Source: Lentimicrobium sp.
GTDB taxonomy: Bacteria; Bacteroidota; Bacteroidia; Bacteroidales; Lentimicrobiaceae
Assembly (NCBI GenBank): GCA_024709105.1
Contig: JANJXJ010000136.1
Span: forward strand, 1-34,960
Direction of reading: 5' to 3'
Length of the DNA stretch: 34,960 nt
Below the pieces are notes generated by a model. It was given only the letters and a program-made list of their open reading frames with translations, searched no databases and was not told the origin of the DNA. Each line of letters opens with the position of its first letter. The stretch's first letter is position 1. The position numbers were made by a program, and so were the translations under genes. Below are positions 1-7,710 of the stretch, one piece after another.

Positions 1-171
1 CCCAATTGCATTGGGGGTTATGATGGGCAATCCCTACGGGATTGTAGATCTGCAGATCATTTTATGGTCCATTGAAAAATGAGACAACCCCATTTATTCT
101 ATTCGCTTTTGTACTTATTTAACTATGCAAGTTAATGTTAAAATGACTTTTGATTATTTTAAGCAGGTTCT
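1..171. repeat. Interspersed hairpin repeat, copy 1 (cut by window start)
   Basis: Positions 22-171 match 265-414 with about 8 mismatches in 150 bases. In inverted orientation they also match 11140-11300 and 21966-22130. The window opens inside a hairpin (CCCAAT, TGC loop, ATTGGG at 1-15), followed by a second one (AATCCC, TAC loop, GGGATT at 29-43). Both hairpins recur in the other copies. No protein is supported. Similar short-palindrome intergenic repeats in other bacteria are moved by REP-type transposases, but none is encoded in this window. Confidence 0.85.
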
Positions 172-211
172 CCGCTCAGCACAATTGTTTGTATATCAAC
201 AATATATGTTA

Positions 212-232
212 GGCGTAATTTTTAATTACGCC
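212..232. repeat. Perfect hairpin between repeat copies 1 and 2
   Basis: A 9-bp perfect stem, GGCGTAATT/AATTACGCC, with a TTT loop lies in the 93-bp spacer between the two direct copies. There is no T-run on either side, so a simple terminator reading is weak. It may be another module of the repeat family. Confidence 0.6.
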
Positions 233-264
233 GTTTCATAGGACTTTTGAGACAGCCCTTTATT

Positions 265-414
265 GATGGGCAATCCCTACGGGATTTTACATCTGCAGTT
301 CATTTTATGGTCCATTGAAAAATGAGACAACCCCATTTTTTCTATTCGCATTTGTACTTATTTAACTCTGCAAGTTAATGCTAAAATGAGTTTTGATTAT
401 TTTAAGCAGGTTCT
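265..414. repeat. Interspersed hairpin repeat, copy 2
   Basis: Same orientation and same 150-bp length as 22-171, with a period of 243 bp. The AATCCC-TAC-GGGATT hairpin is at 272-286. The CCCAAT hairpin of copy 1 is missing here and a different sequence precedes the conserved GATGGGC. The right edge is about 150 bp before the pta start, so pta transcription must begin beyond or within this repeat. Confidence 0.85.
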
Positions 415-512
415 GTTTACAGTCATGATAACATTATGATGTTTCATAGAAAACGCGGTAAAAACTTCAATAAATTTAACAGGAATAAATAGGTGAGCAG
501 AAATTTAAATCA

Positions 513-520
513 TACCTTTG
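513..520 (+). promoter_or_regulatory. Candidate -7 box for the pta operon
   Basis: TACCTTTG fits the Bacteroidetes -7 consensus TAnnTTTG exactly and lies 47 bp before the pta start. No clear TTG/TTTG -33 element is visible at 19-21 nt upstream, so the call rests on one box only. Confidence 0.4.
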
Positions 521-567
521 TCCACTGAAAAAAAACTCATTATCACTACTTAAATCCACTGACAAAG

Positions 568-1569
568 ATGCCATTAATGAATGCAATCAGGGAGAATGCA
601 ATACGTTTAAACAAGTGTATTGTACTTCCTGAAGGAACTGAGGACCGCACCCTGAAAGCTGCCGATTTTATTCTGAAAGAAAAGCTTGCCCGGATAATTT
701 TATTAGGCAGCAAGGCAGAAATTGACCGCAAATCGGCCGAATTCGGATTACAATTTGTACAGCAGGCCAGAATCATTGACCCGAAAACCAATCCTGAAAA
801 GGAAAAATATGCTCAGTTGCTTTTCGAAATCAGAAGCAGCAAGGGTCTTACCTTTGAAGAGGCGCTCACACTAGTGGAAGATCCCTTGTATCTGGCAACT
901 TTGCTCATAAAAACCGGCGAGGCCGACGGCGAAGTAGCCGGAGCCCAGAATGCAACAGGAAACGTTTTGCGGCCTGCATTTCAAATAGTCAAGACATTAC
1001 CGGGAATCAGTGTGGTATCGGGTGCATTTCTCATGCTGCTGAAAGACAATCCTTATGTTCCCGGAAACATTCTGGTTTTTGCCGATTGTGCAGTACATCC
1101 CGATCCAACCGCTTCGGAGCTTGCTGAGATTGCTGTTTCAACAGCACTTACCGCCAAATCAATTGCCGGCCTCGAGCCCCGGGTAGCCATGCTGAGTTTT
1201 TCAACCAAAGGCAGTGCTAAACACGCATTTTGTGATAAAGTAATTGAAGCCACCCGCATCGCCCGCGAAAAAGCGCCCTGGCTTCAGATTGACGGCGAAT
1301 TACAGGCCGATGCCGCCATAGTTGAAGCTGTGGGAATGAGCAAGGCTCCGGGAAGTCCCATTGCAGGCAAGGCCAATGTGCTGGTATTTCCGAATCTGGA
1401 AACCGGCAATATCGCCTACAAGCTGGTTCAGCGCCTGGCTGGTGCCGAAGCCATAGGACCGGTGCTGCAGGGCATGGCAGCGCCCATCAACGACCTCTCC
1501 AGAGGTTGCTCGGTAAGCGATATTGTAAACCTGGTGGCCATTACAGCCAATCAGTGCGGAGAAAAGTAA
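568..1569 (+). CDS. pta: Phosphate acetyltransferase
   Basis: Converts acetyl-CoA and phosphate to acetyl phosphate and CoA, the first step of the acetate/ATP pathway in the cytoplasm. The 333-residue protein has the length of single-domain Pta enzymes and carries family blocks such as LPEGTEDRTLKAA near the N-terminus, MSFSTKGSAKH near residue 211 and DGELQADAAI near residue 242. Phosphate butyryltransferase is a related alternative, but these blocks and the ackA gene two genes downstream favour acetyl-CoA. The ATG at 568 is used here; an in-frame ATG at 577 is also possible because no Shine-Dalgarno sequence decides between them. It is the first gene of a three-gene operon with short gaps (32 and 44 bp). 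Confidence 0.93.
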   Translation: MPLMNAIRENAIRLNKCIVLPEGTEDRTLKAADFILKEKLARIILLGSKAEIDRKSAEFGLQFVQQARIIDPKTNPEKEKYAQLLFEIRSSKGLTFEEALTLVEDPLYLATLLIKTGEADGEVAGAQNATGNVLRPAFQIVKTLPGISVVSGAFLMLLKDNPYVPGNILVFADCAVHPDPTASELAEIAVSTALTAKSIAGLEPRVAMLSFSTKGSAKHAFCDKVIEATRIAREKAPWLQIDGELQADAAIVEAVGMSKAPGSPIAGKANVLVFPNLETGNIAYKLVQRLAGAEAIGPVLQGMAAPINDLSRGCSVSDIVNLVAITANQCGEK

Positions 1570-1601
1570 CTGAATTTCAACAAACATAACTTAAGTAAAC
1601 A

Positions 1602-2570
1602 ATGTCAGAAAGATTAGAAGATTTTAGTCTGGGCAAATCCATGCAGTCCAAAGGCAGTATCCAGAAAGTGGGTATTGTGGGCTGCGGAACTATGGGTCAG
1701 GAAATTGCTGTACTCATGAGTCAATCCGGAATTGATGTTGCCTTTATTGATATATCGGATGAAAGAATTGCCGATGTAATGTTGCGCATTGAGCGTCATC
1801 TCGACGACCGCATCTCCAAATGGGGGCTTACCGGAAGCGAGAAAAAACTGATTCTGTCGCGCATAAAAGGTTCAACCGACTACACCAGCATAGCCGATTG
1901 CGACGTGGTTTTTGAAACCGTTAATTCCAAGAAGAAAGGCACCAGCCTTGAACTCAGGCAGGAAATCTTCAGAAAAATTGAAGCTGTTGTTTCTCCTGAT
2001 GCTGTAATTACTTCAAATACAGCAACTCTGATGATCTCAGAAATTTCATCAGTGCTTAAAAATCCGGGCAGGGCAATGGGATTGCACTTCTTTTCTCCTG
2101 TTGGAAAGGTTAAAATTATAGAAGCAGTAAGATCGGTTTACACTACCGCCGAAACCTATGCCCTGGTAAGCAAACTGGCACTGCTGGTTGGTAAAAAGCT
2201 CATCAGTGTAAACGAATCAGCCGGCAACATCAGCACCCGCATGTTGGTACCACTCATCAACGAGGCCTGCGAAATTCTTATGGAAGGTGTTGCCACAGTT
2301 GCCGACATTGATGAAACCATGCGCGAAACCTCTGGCTTACAATTGGGTCCTTTCGAAATGGCCGACAAAATCGGGCTCGACAAGGTATTAAAATGGATGG
2401 AGAACCTGTATGCCGAATTCGGAGAGCAGAAGTACAAACCATCGCCGGTTCTCAAGCGCCTGGTAAGGGCAAATATGGTGGGCCGCCGCACAGGTGAAGG
2501 CTTTTATCTATACACAGGCAATAAAAAAATCGCAAAAGCAGGTTCCATCACCAACCTGGGCAGGGCTTAA
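1602..2570 (+). CDS. Divergent 3-hydroxyacyl-CoA dehydrogenase homologue
   Basis: The 322-residue fold is that of 3-hydroxybutyryl-CoA dehydrogenase. An N-terminal NAD-binding Rossmann domain has GCGTMG at residues 27-32, and the C-terminal dimerisation domain ends with a GRRTGEGFYLY block near residues 294-304. The catalytic His/Glu pair is present (H162 in LHFFSP, E174). By alignment from memory to the human enzyme (Ser137, His158, Glu170, Asn208), the serine is Ala141 and the asparagine is Thr212, and the usual HFFNP reads HFFSP. The spacings of 21, 12 and 50 residues are kept, so the alignment is firm. It may act on a different substrate or have lost normal activity. It sits between pta and ackA, suggesting a link to acyl-CoA/acetate flux. 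An alternative start at Met14 is possible. Confidence 0.75.
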   Translation: MSERLEDFSLGKSMQSKGSIQKVGIVGCGTMGQEIAVLMSQSGIDVAFIDISDERIADVMLRIERHLDDRISKWGLTGSEKKLILSRIKGSTDYTSIADCDVVFETVNSKKKGTSLELRQEIFRKIEAVVSPDAVITSNTATLMISEISSVLKNPGRAMGLHFFSPVGKVKIIEAVRSVYTTAETYALVSKLALLVGKKLISVNESAGNISTRMLVPLINEACEILMEGVATVADIDETMRETSGLQLGPFEMADKIGLDKVLKWMENLYAEFGEQKYKPSPVLKRLVRANMVGRRTGEGFYLYTGNKKIAKAGSITNLGRA

Positions 2571-2614
2571 CCCGCGTTTAAACGGAAGTTTACAAATTGT
2601 AAAAAGAAACCAAA

Positions 2615-3820
2615 ATGAAAATAGTTGTTTTGAACTGCGGAAGTTCATCCATTAAATATCAGCTTTTTGACCTCCCCTCGCAGGAAGTACTTGCTAAGGG
2701 ACTGGTTGACAAAATCGGGCTCAAAGGCTCGTTGATCAAACATTCGCGCAACGATGGCACCGAAGTTAAACTCGAAGGCGAAATCCTTGACCATCAGATT
2801 GGCATTGAGTATTTGCTCGGTATTCTCATCAGTGAAAAATACGGCAGCCTGAAAAGCCTTGAAGAAATCAATGCTGTTGGCCACAGGGTAGTTCATGCCG
2901 GCGAAAAATTCAACGGCAGTGTTTATATTACCCCTGAAGTAATTGCAGCACTTGAAGAATGTATTGACCTGGCTCCGCTCCACAATCCGCCCAACCTCAA
3001 GGGTATTTATTCCATCACAGCCCTGTTGCCTAATATTCCACAGGTGGGTGTATTTGATACTGCTTTTCACCAAACCATGCCCGATTATGTTTACCTGTAT
3101 GGAATTCCCTTTTCGCTTTACGAGAAGTACAAAATCCGCCGCTATGGTTTTCACGGATCATCGCACAGGTACGTTTCGCAGAGAGCCTGCGAGATACTGG
3201 GCAAAAAGATTGAAGATCTTAAAATCATTACCTGCCACCTGGGTAACGGAGCCAGCATTGCTGCCATTAAAAACGGCAAATCGCTCGATACCTCCATGGG
3301 TATGACCCCGATTGAAGGCCTGATGATGGGAACCCGCACGGGAGACCTCGACATAGGAGCCTTTATTCAGATTATGAATAAGGAAGAAATTGACATTGCC
3401 ATTGCCAACACCCTGGTAAACAAACACAGCGGTATGCTTGGTGTTTCGGGCGTTTCATCCGATATGCGCGATGTTGAAAATGCTGCAGCCGATGGCAATG
3501 AAAGAGCAAAAGTTACTCTTGAAATGTACTACTACCGCATCAGGAAGTACATCGGAGCCTATGCTGCTGCCATGGGAGGTGTTGATGTGATTATTTTTAC
3601 TGGTGGAGTTGGTGAAAACGATGGCACTACCCGCTATCTCACCACCAAAGACATGGAATACATGGGCATTGACTTCGATCAGAGCAAGAACGAAGGCCTT
3701 CGCGGAAAAGAAGCCATTCTTACCAAAGAAAACTCACGCGTAAAGGTGATGGTGGTTCCAACCAATGAGGAACTGGTAATTGCCCTCGATACTTTCGAAA
3801 TTGTAAACCAGCTGGCATAA
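2615..3820 (+). CDS. ackA: Acetate kinase
   Basis: Transfers the phosphate of acetyl phosphate to ADP, giving acetate and ATP. The 401-residue protein matches the numbering of the well-studied Methanosarcina enzyme: N7 in the NCGSSSIK signature, R91, H123, D148 in the FDTAFH signature, H180 and R241 are all in place, and a glutamate pair lies near 385. It is the last gene of the pta operon and is followed by a strong symmetrical terminator shared with convergent yebC. Nothing in the sequence suggests loss of function. A butyrate kinase is less likely given the exact match of acetate kinase residues. Confidence 0.96.
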   Translation: MKIVVLNCGSSSIKYQLFDLPSQEVLAKGLVDKIGLKGSLIKHSRNDGTEVKLEGEILDHQIGIEYLLGILISEKYGSLKSLEEINAVGHRVVHAGEKFNGSVYITPEVIAALEECIDLAPLHNPPNLKGIYSITALLPNIPQVGVFDTAFHQTMPDYVYLYGIPFSLYEKYKIRRYGFHGSSHRYVSQRACEILGKKIEDLKIITCHLGNGASIAAIKNGKSLDTSMGMTPIEGLMMGTRTGDLDIGAFIQIMNKEEIDIAIANTLVNKHSGMLGVSGVSSDMRDVENAAADGNERAKVTLEMYYYRIRKYIGAYAAAMGGVDVIIFTGGVGENDGTTRYLTTKDMEYMGIDFDQSKNEGLRGKEAILTKENSRVKVMVVPTNEELVIALDTFEIVNQLA

Positions 3821-3844
3821 GCCAAACCCAACTTATGTATCATG

Positions 3845-3870
3845 AAAAAGGCCGCAACAGCGGCCTTTTT
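3845..3870. terminator. Bidirectional terminator between ackA and yebC
   Basis: An 11-bp perfect stem, AAAAAGGCCGC/GCGGCCTTTTT, with an AACA loop. A-runs before and T-runs after make it work for both the rightward ackA operon and the leftward yebC gene. Confidence 0.9.
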
Positions 3871-3898
3871 CGTTCCCATTCTTCCCTCCTTCTGGAAT

Positions 3899-4642
3899 CT
3901 ATTCCAAAGACTCCATAAGCTCGTCGGTGAGTTCCATATTGTGGAACACATTGCTGATGTCGTCGTCCTCTTCAAAGAGGTCAATCAGCCTCAGTACTTT
4001 TTTGGCAGCATCGTTATCAACTTTTACAGTATTTTTCGGGATGCGCTGCAACTCAGCATTTTCAGGCTCAATGTTAAGTTCTTCAAGTTTCTTCATCATG
4101 GCGCCGAAATCTTCCATGGCGGTGGTTACGGTGATGGTATCCTCATCTACCTGTATATCCTCGGCCCCTGCATCAATGATATCCATTTCCAGCGCATCAA
4201 TATCAATGGTGCCTTTCGGAATGGTAAAAACTCCCTTTCTGTCGAAAAGGAAAGCCAGTGAGCCATTGGTACCCAGGCTGCCTCCGAATTTGTTAAAGTA
4301 CGACCTGATGTTGCTGATGGTACGCTGCTGATTGTCGGTAGTACAATCAAGATAAATGGCTATTCCGTTGGGGGCATACCCTTCGTAGGTAACTTCAATG
4401 TAATTGGCCGAATCTTTGTCGGAGCCCTTGTTGATGGCCCTGGCAATATTTTCCTTGGGCATGCTGGCGCCCTTTGCATTGGAAATAGCTAAGCGAAGCC
4501 GGGGATTTCCGTCAGGATCGGGGCCGCCCTCTTTTACAGCAACAGTTATTTCTTTGATAATCCTCGAAAAAATCTTGGAGCGCTTGGCATCGAGTGCACC
4601 TTTTTTACGCTTGATGGTTGACCACTTATTGTGTCCTGACAT
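3899..4642 (-). CDS. yebC: YebC/PmpR family protein
   Basis: A 247-residue protein of the YebC/TACO1 family, starting MSGHNKWSTIKRKKGALDA as family members do, with full family length. Members have been described as DNA-binding regulators (PmpR) and, more recently, as factors that help ribosomes through difficult stretches such as proline runs. Cytoplasmic; no signal peptide or membrane segment. It is a single gene on the minus strand, converging on ackA. Its upstream region contains a large hairpin (4752-4798) that could be a leader element. Confidence 0.93.
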   Translation of the reverse strand: MSGHNKWSTIKRKKGALDAKRSKIFSRIIKEITVAVKEGGPDPDGNPRLRLAISNAKGASMPKENIARAINKGSDKDSANYIEVTYEGYAPNGIAIYLDCTTDNQQRTISNIRSYFNKFGGSLGTNGSLAFLFDRKGVFTIPKGTIDIDALEMDIIDAGAEDIQVDEDTITVTTAMEDFGAMMKKLEELNIEPENAELQRIPKNTVKVDNDAAKKVLRLIDLFEEDDDISNVFHNMELTDELMESLE

Positions 4643-4751
4643 AAAGGTTTGTATTTTAAAATTTCAGTTGTGATCAGATTACATGATTTTCCGGATTTTG
4701 CAAATCCCACATCAAACTGAAATAAATTACTCAATAACAGCAACTTAAAAA

Positions 4752-4798
4752 TTACAGCCGGGCTTTTTGCTTTTTCCGGATTCTTTATCCGGCTGTAA
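4752..4798 (-). promoter_or_regulatory. Long hairpin upstream of yebC (leader or attenuator-like)
   Basis: A perfect 10-bp stem, TTACAGCCGG at 4752-4761 with CCGGCTGTAA at 4789-4798, encloses 27 nt. Read on the minus strand it is followed by TTTTT, so it has the shape of a terminator about 110 nt before yebC. It could end any transcript from the GIN gene that escapes 4824-4855, or act as a leader attenuator. Confidence 0.45.
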
Positions 4799-4823
4799 AA
4801 ATAGTACATTTTTGCAAAAAAAA

Positions 4824-4855
4824 AGAGCCGCATGAAAATACTGCGGCGCTTTTTT
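4824..4855 (-). terminator. Terminator after the GIN/barrel gene
   Basis: An 8-bp stem with one mismatch (AGAGCCGC/GCGGCGCT) flanked by A- and T-runs, 20 bp past the stop codon at 4875. On the minus strand the stem is followed by a run of nine Ts. Confidence 0.75.
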
Positions 4856-4874
4856 AATTCTGTTTATCTGACTT

Positions 4875-6422
4875 CTACCAACTTACCAAACTGATACCAA
4901 CAGTAAAAGGATAGAGTTCAGGTCCGCGGTTATTCTTGAATAGGGTATTGAGGGAATAGTTTGCATGCAGATTAAGTTTTCCCCAGCCTACGCGTACCAT
5001 AAGGTCATATTTGAATGGATTCAGATGGAAATCGCCGGGATCTTTGTCTTTTTTCTTACGACCATCTTCCTGATATACCACCTTGGTATGAGCTCCGATT
5101 CTGAGGCCTGTTTGTAATCCGGCACCAATATGGAAACTGTTCTTTTTTGAGAATCTGTTGGTCTGATATTCAAACATCAGGGGCAGGTTGAGATAATTGA
5201 CAACCAATTTGCTTTTGCTGTAGTTGACTGGTTCAAAATCATTGGCATTGATCAGGTCGGTACCATCTTTTTTGAGCAGTACATCATCGTTAAATCTGTA
5301 GTTGTTCCATTCAAAACCGAGACCGGTGGTAAAACCAAACTTATTGGCAATCAGGTTGAAGTTTTGCTCAAAGAAGTTGAGTTTTACATTGATTGATTTT
5401 TCCATTCTCAGGTCGAGAAAATCATATCCTTCGGGCATATCAAACTGTCTGTCCTTGTTTACGTAGCCGTTCACTCCCAGCTCAAAACCTCCCCAGTGTC
5501 CGTCGTAGCGGGTTTGTCTTTTGGTCTTTTTGAACTTTACATTACCGTCTTCATCTACTTCAAGTTCATTGCCACCGATGATAACGCGGGTTTTGTCGCC
5601 GTCTTCAACTTTTACTTCGATATCACCTATATTTATGATGGTTGAATCTATATTAACAGTAATACTTTCGGAGTCAGCAACGGCAACATCCGGTTTTTCG
5701 GAAGGACTAACAGGAGTAATGTTATAATCTCCGGTTTTGCTTATTTTTTTCACCTGGTTTTCATCGTAATAGCTTAATGATGAAGCACCGCTCAGGCTGG
5801 CTGAGAGTTGATTCATGGCATTTACCGATGCTTTTGAAGCTCCGCTTAAGTCCAGCTCAGAAGTTAATGTCTTGAGGCCAAACGCATTGAGGTTAACTGC
5901 TCCTGATATATCGGCATCGTGGCGTGTGGCATTGCCCTTCAGGATTACCTTAGCTGCTCCGCTGAGGTCAGAATCGAGTTCTTCAACATTCAGTTCTAAT
6001 TCAACTCTGGTTGCACCGCTGAGTTCCAGATCAAGTTTTGAGGCGTTGATTACACCGGTTGATGAAAGCCGGGCAGCTCCGTAAATCTCCATCTCTTTGA
6101 TTTCGGGAGCTGTAATCCATACTTTCATGAGGGTGGGATTTTTCATTCCCAGTGAGCTGATGGTCAATTTATCGCCTGAAACTGTAGTTTCAATCTTTTC
6201 CTGGTAATTGTCGTCGGTTTCAACCATCACCTTCGAAGGAGAGCCTTGTTCCAGAACAATGGTGAATGCACTGCCGGCTTCAATGCTTGTAAAAGCAGGA
6301 AGTTCCCTTTCCTGTTTAGACACGTTTCCGCTTCCCTGGGCAAAAACTCCGAGAGGCATGGCAATAGCCAGCGTTGCCAGAAGCAGTATGCTTTTGTGTT
6401 TGAGTTGTGATGTAGTTTTCAT
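4875..6422 (-). CDS. Secreted GIN/DUF2807 head fused to PorT-like outer-membrane beta-barrel
   Basis: The 515-residue protein starts with a signal peptide (MKTTSQLKHKSILLL, ending near VFAQ). Residues about 30-225 form a GIN/DUF2807 domain in which an SGA motif recurs every 18-20 residues, five times, as expected for rungs of a beta-helix. An acidic linker follows (about 245-300). The remaining ~210 residues alternate hydrophobic and aromatic positions and end in VGISLVSW, typical of PorT-family outer-membrane barrels. The longer frame starting at 6467 is rejected because that ATG lies inside the predicted promoter spacer and would bury the signal peptide. It is the third gene after the ECF sigma and anti-sigma genes and has its own matching promoter. 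Its role is unknown; surface adhesion or stress sensing would be guesses. Confidence 0.8.
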   Translation of the reverse strand: MKTTSQLKHKSILLLATLAIAMPLGVFAQGSGNVSKQERELPAFTSIEAGSAFTIVLEQGSPSKVMVETDDNYQEKIETTVSGDKLTISSLGMKNPTLMKVWITAPEIKEMEIYGAARLSSTGVINASKLDLELSGATRVELELNVEELDSDLSGAAKVILKGNATRHDADISGAVNLNAFGLKTLTSELDLSGASKASVNAMNQLSASLSGASSLSYYDENQVKKISKTGDYNITPVSPSEKPDVAVADSESITVNIDSTIINIGDIEVKVEDGDKTRVIIGGNELEVDEDGNVKFKKTKRQTRYDGHWGGFELGVNGYVNKDRQFDMPEGYDFLDLRMEKSINVKLNFFEQNFNLIANKFGFTTGLGFEWNNYRFNDDVLLKKDGTDLINANDFEPVNYSKSKLVVNYLNLPLMFEYQTNRFSKKNSFHIGAGLQTGLRIGAHTKVVYQEDGRKKKDKDPGDFHLNPFKYDLMVRVGWGKLNLHANYSLNTLFKNNRGPELYPFTVGISLVSW

Positions 6423-6445
6423 GATTCTAAGTTTTGCGTTTCCGG

Positions 6446-6475
6446 TGTGACGTGATGCCAAACCCATTTGTTACA
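6446..6475 (-). promoter_or_regulatory. Predicted ECF promoter of the GIN/barrel gene
   Basis: On the minus strand TGTAAC (6475-6470), an 18-nt spacer and GTCACA (6451-6446) closely match the element in front of the sigma gene (TGTAAC, 17 nt, GTCTTA). The expected start point is about 15 nt before the ATG at 6422. Confidence 0.6.
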
Positions 6476-6549
6476 AGTTTTTCAAAAAAATCTTTAATCT
6501 TTGGTTTTCAAACTTATATAAATTGACAAGGTGGTTTCTTCCGGCAAAA

Positions 6550-7695
6550 TTACAGTGGTGCTCTTCTGAGAGAATAGGTTTTTTCTTCATCTTCCAGCCG
6601 CACATCTCCGGTTTTGCCCGATGCATCCACTTCACGCACCAGTTTGAGTTCATTGTCGGTGAGTGCATTAAAACCTTTTATGCCCAGGTCGGCAACTGCC
6701 CATCCGTTCAGTGAGCCAGAAACCTGCGAAGCCACCTGAGTGCTGCTCTGCAGAATATGGCCAAACCTGCGGCCGACATTTACCGGCGATTTCCGGGTAT
6801 TGTCTTCGTAACGCACATTTTCGGCATAAGCCAGCATAAGCTCCTGCGAAAGCCTGATATCCTGATAAAGGCTGGAATAGGTATTGCGCATGTTCACATC
6901 AAAAGGTGCTGCATTGTTTACAGGAGCCTGAACCTGATGGATTGGTGAAAGTGCAGGCAGGGGCGCAATTTCAGTTTCAGAACCCGGAGCCCTTTCCTTG
7001 GAAACAGCGTTTACTTGCCCTTTTACCTTTACTACTGAAGTGGCTTCTTCATTCTTTATAACAGGATTTTCGGTTTCAGCAGGCACTTCTGCCTGGTTTT
7101 CATCAGTAACTTTCAAATCAGGCATCACCGGAATTTCGTAACCACCGGCCCGTTCGCTGGCCGATTCAAGGGTTTGCGGCTCCATTCTGATAAATAAGGT
7201 AATCAGTATAAGAATGCTTGCAGCGATTGATACGATCCAGTTGCGCCTTGTTATTACAAAAAGTGGCTTCTTTTTCAGAGATTCTTTCCCGGAAAATACA
7301 ATTGTTTCGTCAACCGGAAGCCTGCACTGCTGCATAAGTTCATAATCGCGCTGCAAGGCGGGGTGCTGAGCAACAAATTCGTTTACATGCTTCTGTCCTT
7401 TTTCAGTAAGGTCGCCTTCGAGAGCTGCGGTGAAGTAATAGAGGTAATTGTCCTGATTTATTTCAAGTGCATCTGCATCATAATTGTGTTTGAGCGCTTC
7501 GTTAAAGCCGAATACAGCAGATTCATCGGCTGTTGCTCTCATATTTCTGAGCTCTTCTATGTCCTCATTCAAGGCGGGATTTTTCTCAAGAAACAAGAAC
7601 AACTCAGCTGTTTCGAGCGGAGAGATGTTTCCGTCGAGATAATTTACGATGTATTCCTCGTAATTGCTGTGGTTGATATTTACTTCTTTTTCCAT
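6550..7695 (-). CDS. Putative membrane anti-sigma factor with duplicated N-terminal domain
   Basis: A 381-residue protein encoded 15 bp after the ECF sigma gene. One membrane segment lies at residues about 152-170 (WIVSIAASILILITLFIRM). The cytoplasmic N-terminus contains two similar units, about 10-70 and 80-141, sharing a Tyr-rich start, a PAL block (40-42, 112-114), a DE pair and VF..xE.LK at the end. After the membrane segment comes a low-complexity acidic/Pro-rich periplasmic part and a C-terminal region without a recognised domain. Position, topology and size suggest it holds the sigma factor at the membrane. No zinc-binding HxxxCxxC motif is seen, so it is not a ZAS-type anti-sigma. 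Function is inferred from context. Confidence 0.65.
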   Translation of the reverse strand: MEKEVNINHSNYEEYIVNYLDGNISPLETAELFLFLEKNPALNEDIEELRNMRATADESAVFGFNEALKHNYDADALEINQDNYLYYFTAALEGDLTEKGQKHVNEFVAQHPALQRDYELMQQCRLPVDETIVFSGKESLKKKPLFVITRRNWIVSIAASILILITLFIRMEPQTLESASERAGGYEIPVMPDLKVTDENQAEVPAETENPVIKNEEATSVVKVKGQVNAVSKERAPGSETEIAPLPALSPIHQVQAPVNNAAPFDVNMRNTYSSLYQDIRLSQELMLAYAENVRYEDNTRKSPVNVGRRFGHILQSSTQVASQVSGSLNGWAVADLGIKGFNALTDNELKLVREVDASGKTGDVRLEDEEKTYSLRRAPL

Positions 7696-7710
7696 GGCTT
7701 TTTCCTCTTA

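Noticed and set aside
1-450. CRISPR array
   Set aside because: Repeat units are 150 bp, only two are present, and no cas gene is in the window.
568-1569. Phosphate butyryltransferase instead of Pta
   Set aside because: A butyrate pathway was considered because of the hbd-like neighbour, but the sequence blocks and length fit Pta and the kinase has all acetate kinase residues.
6423-6467. Longer start for the GIN-barrel gene
   Set aside because: It adds 15 residues before a standard signal peptide and lies in the spacer of the predicted ECF promoter.
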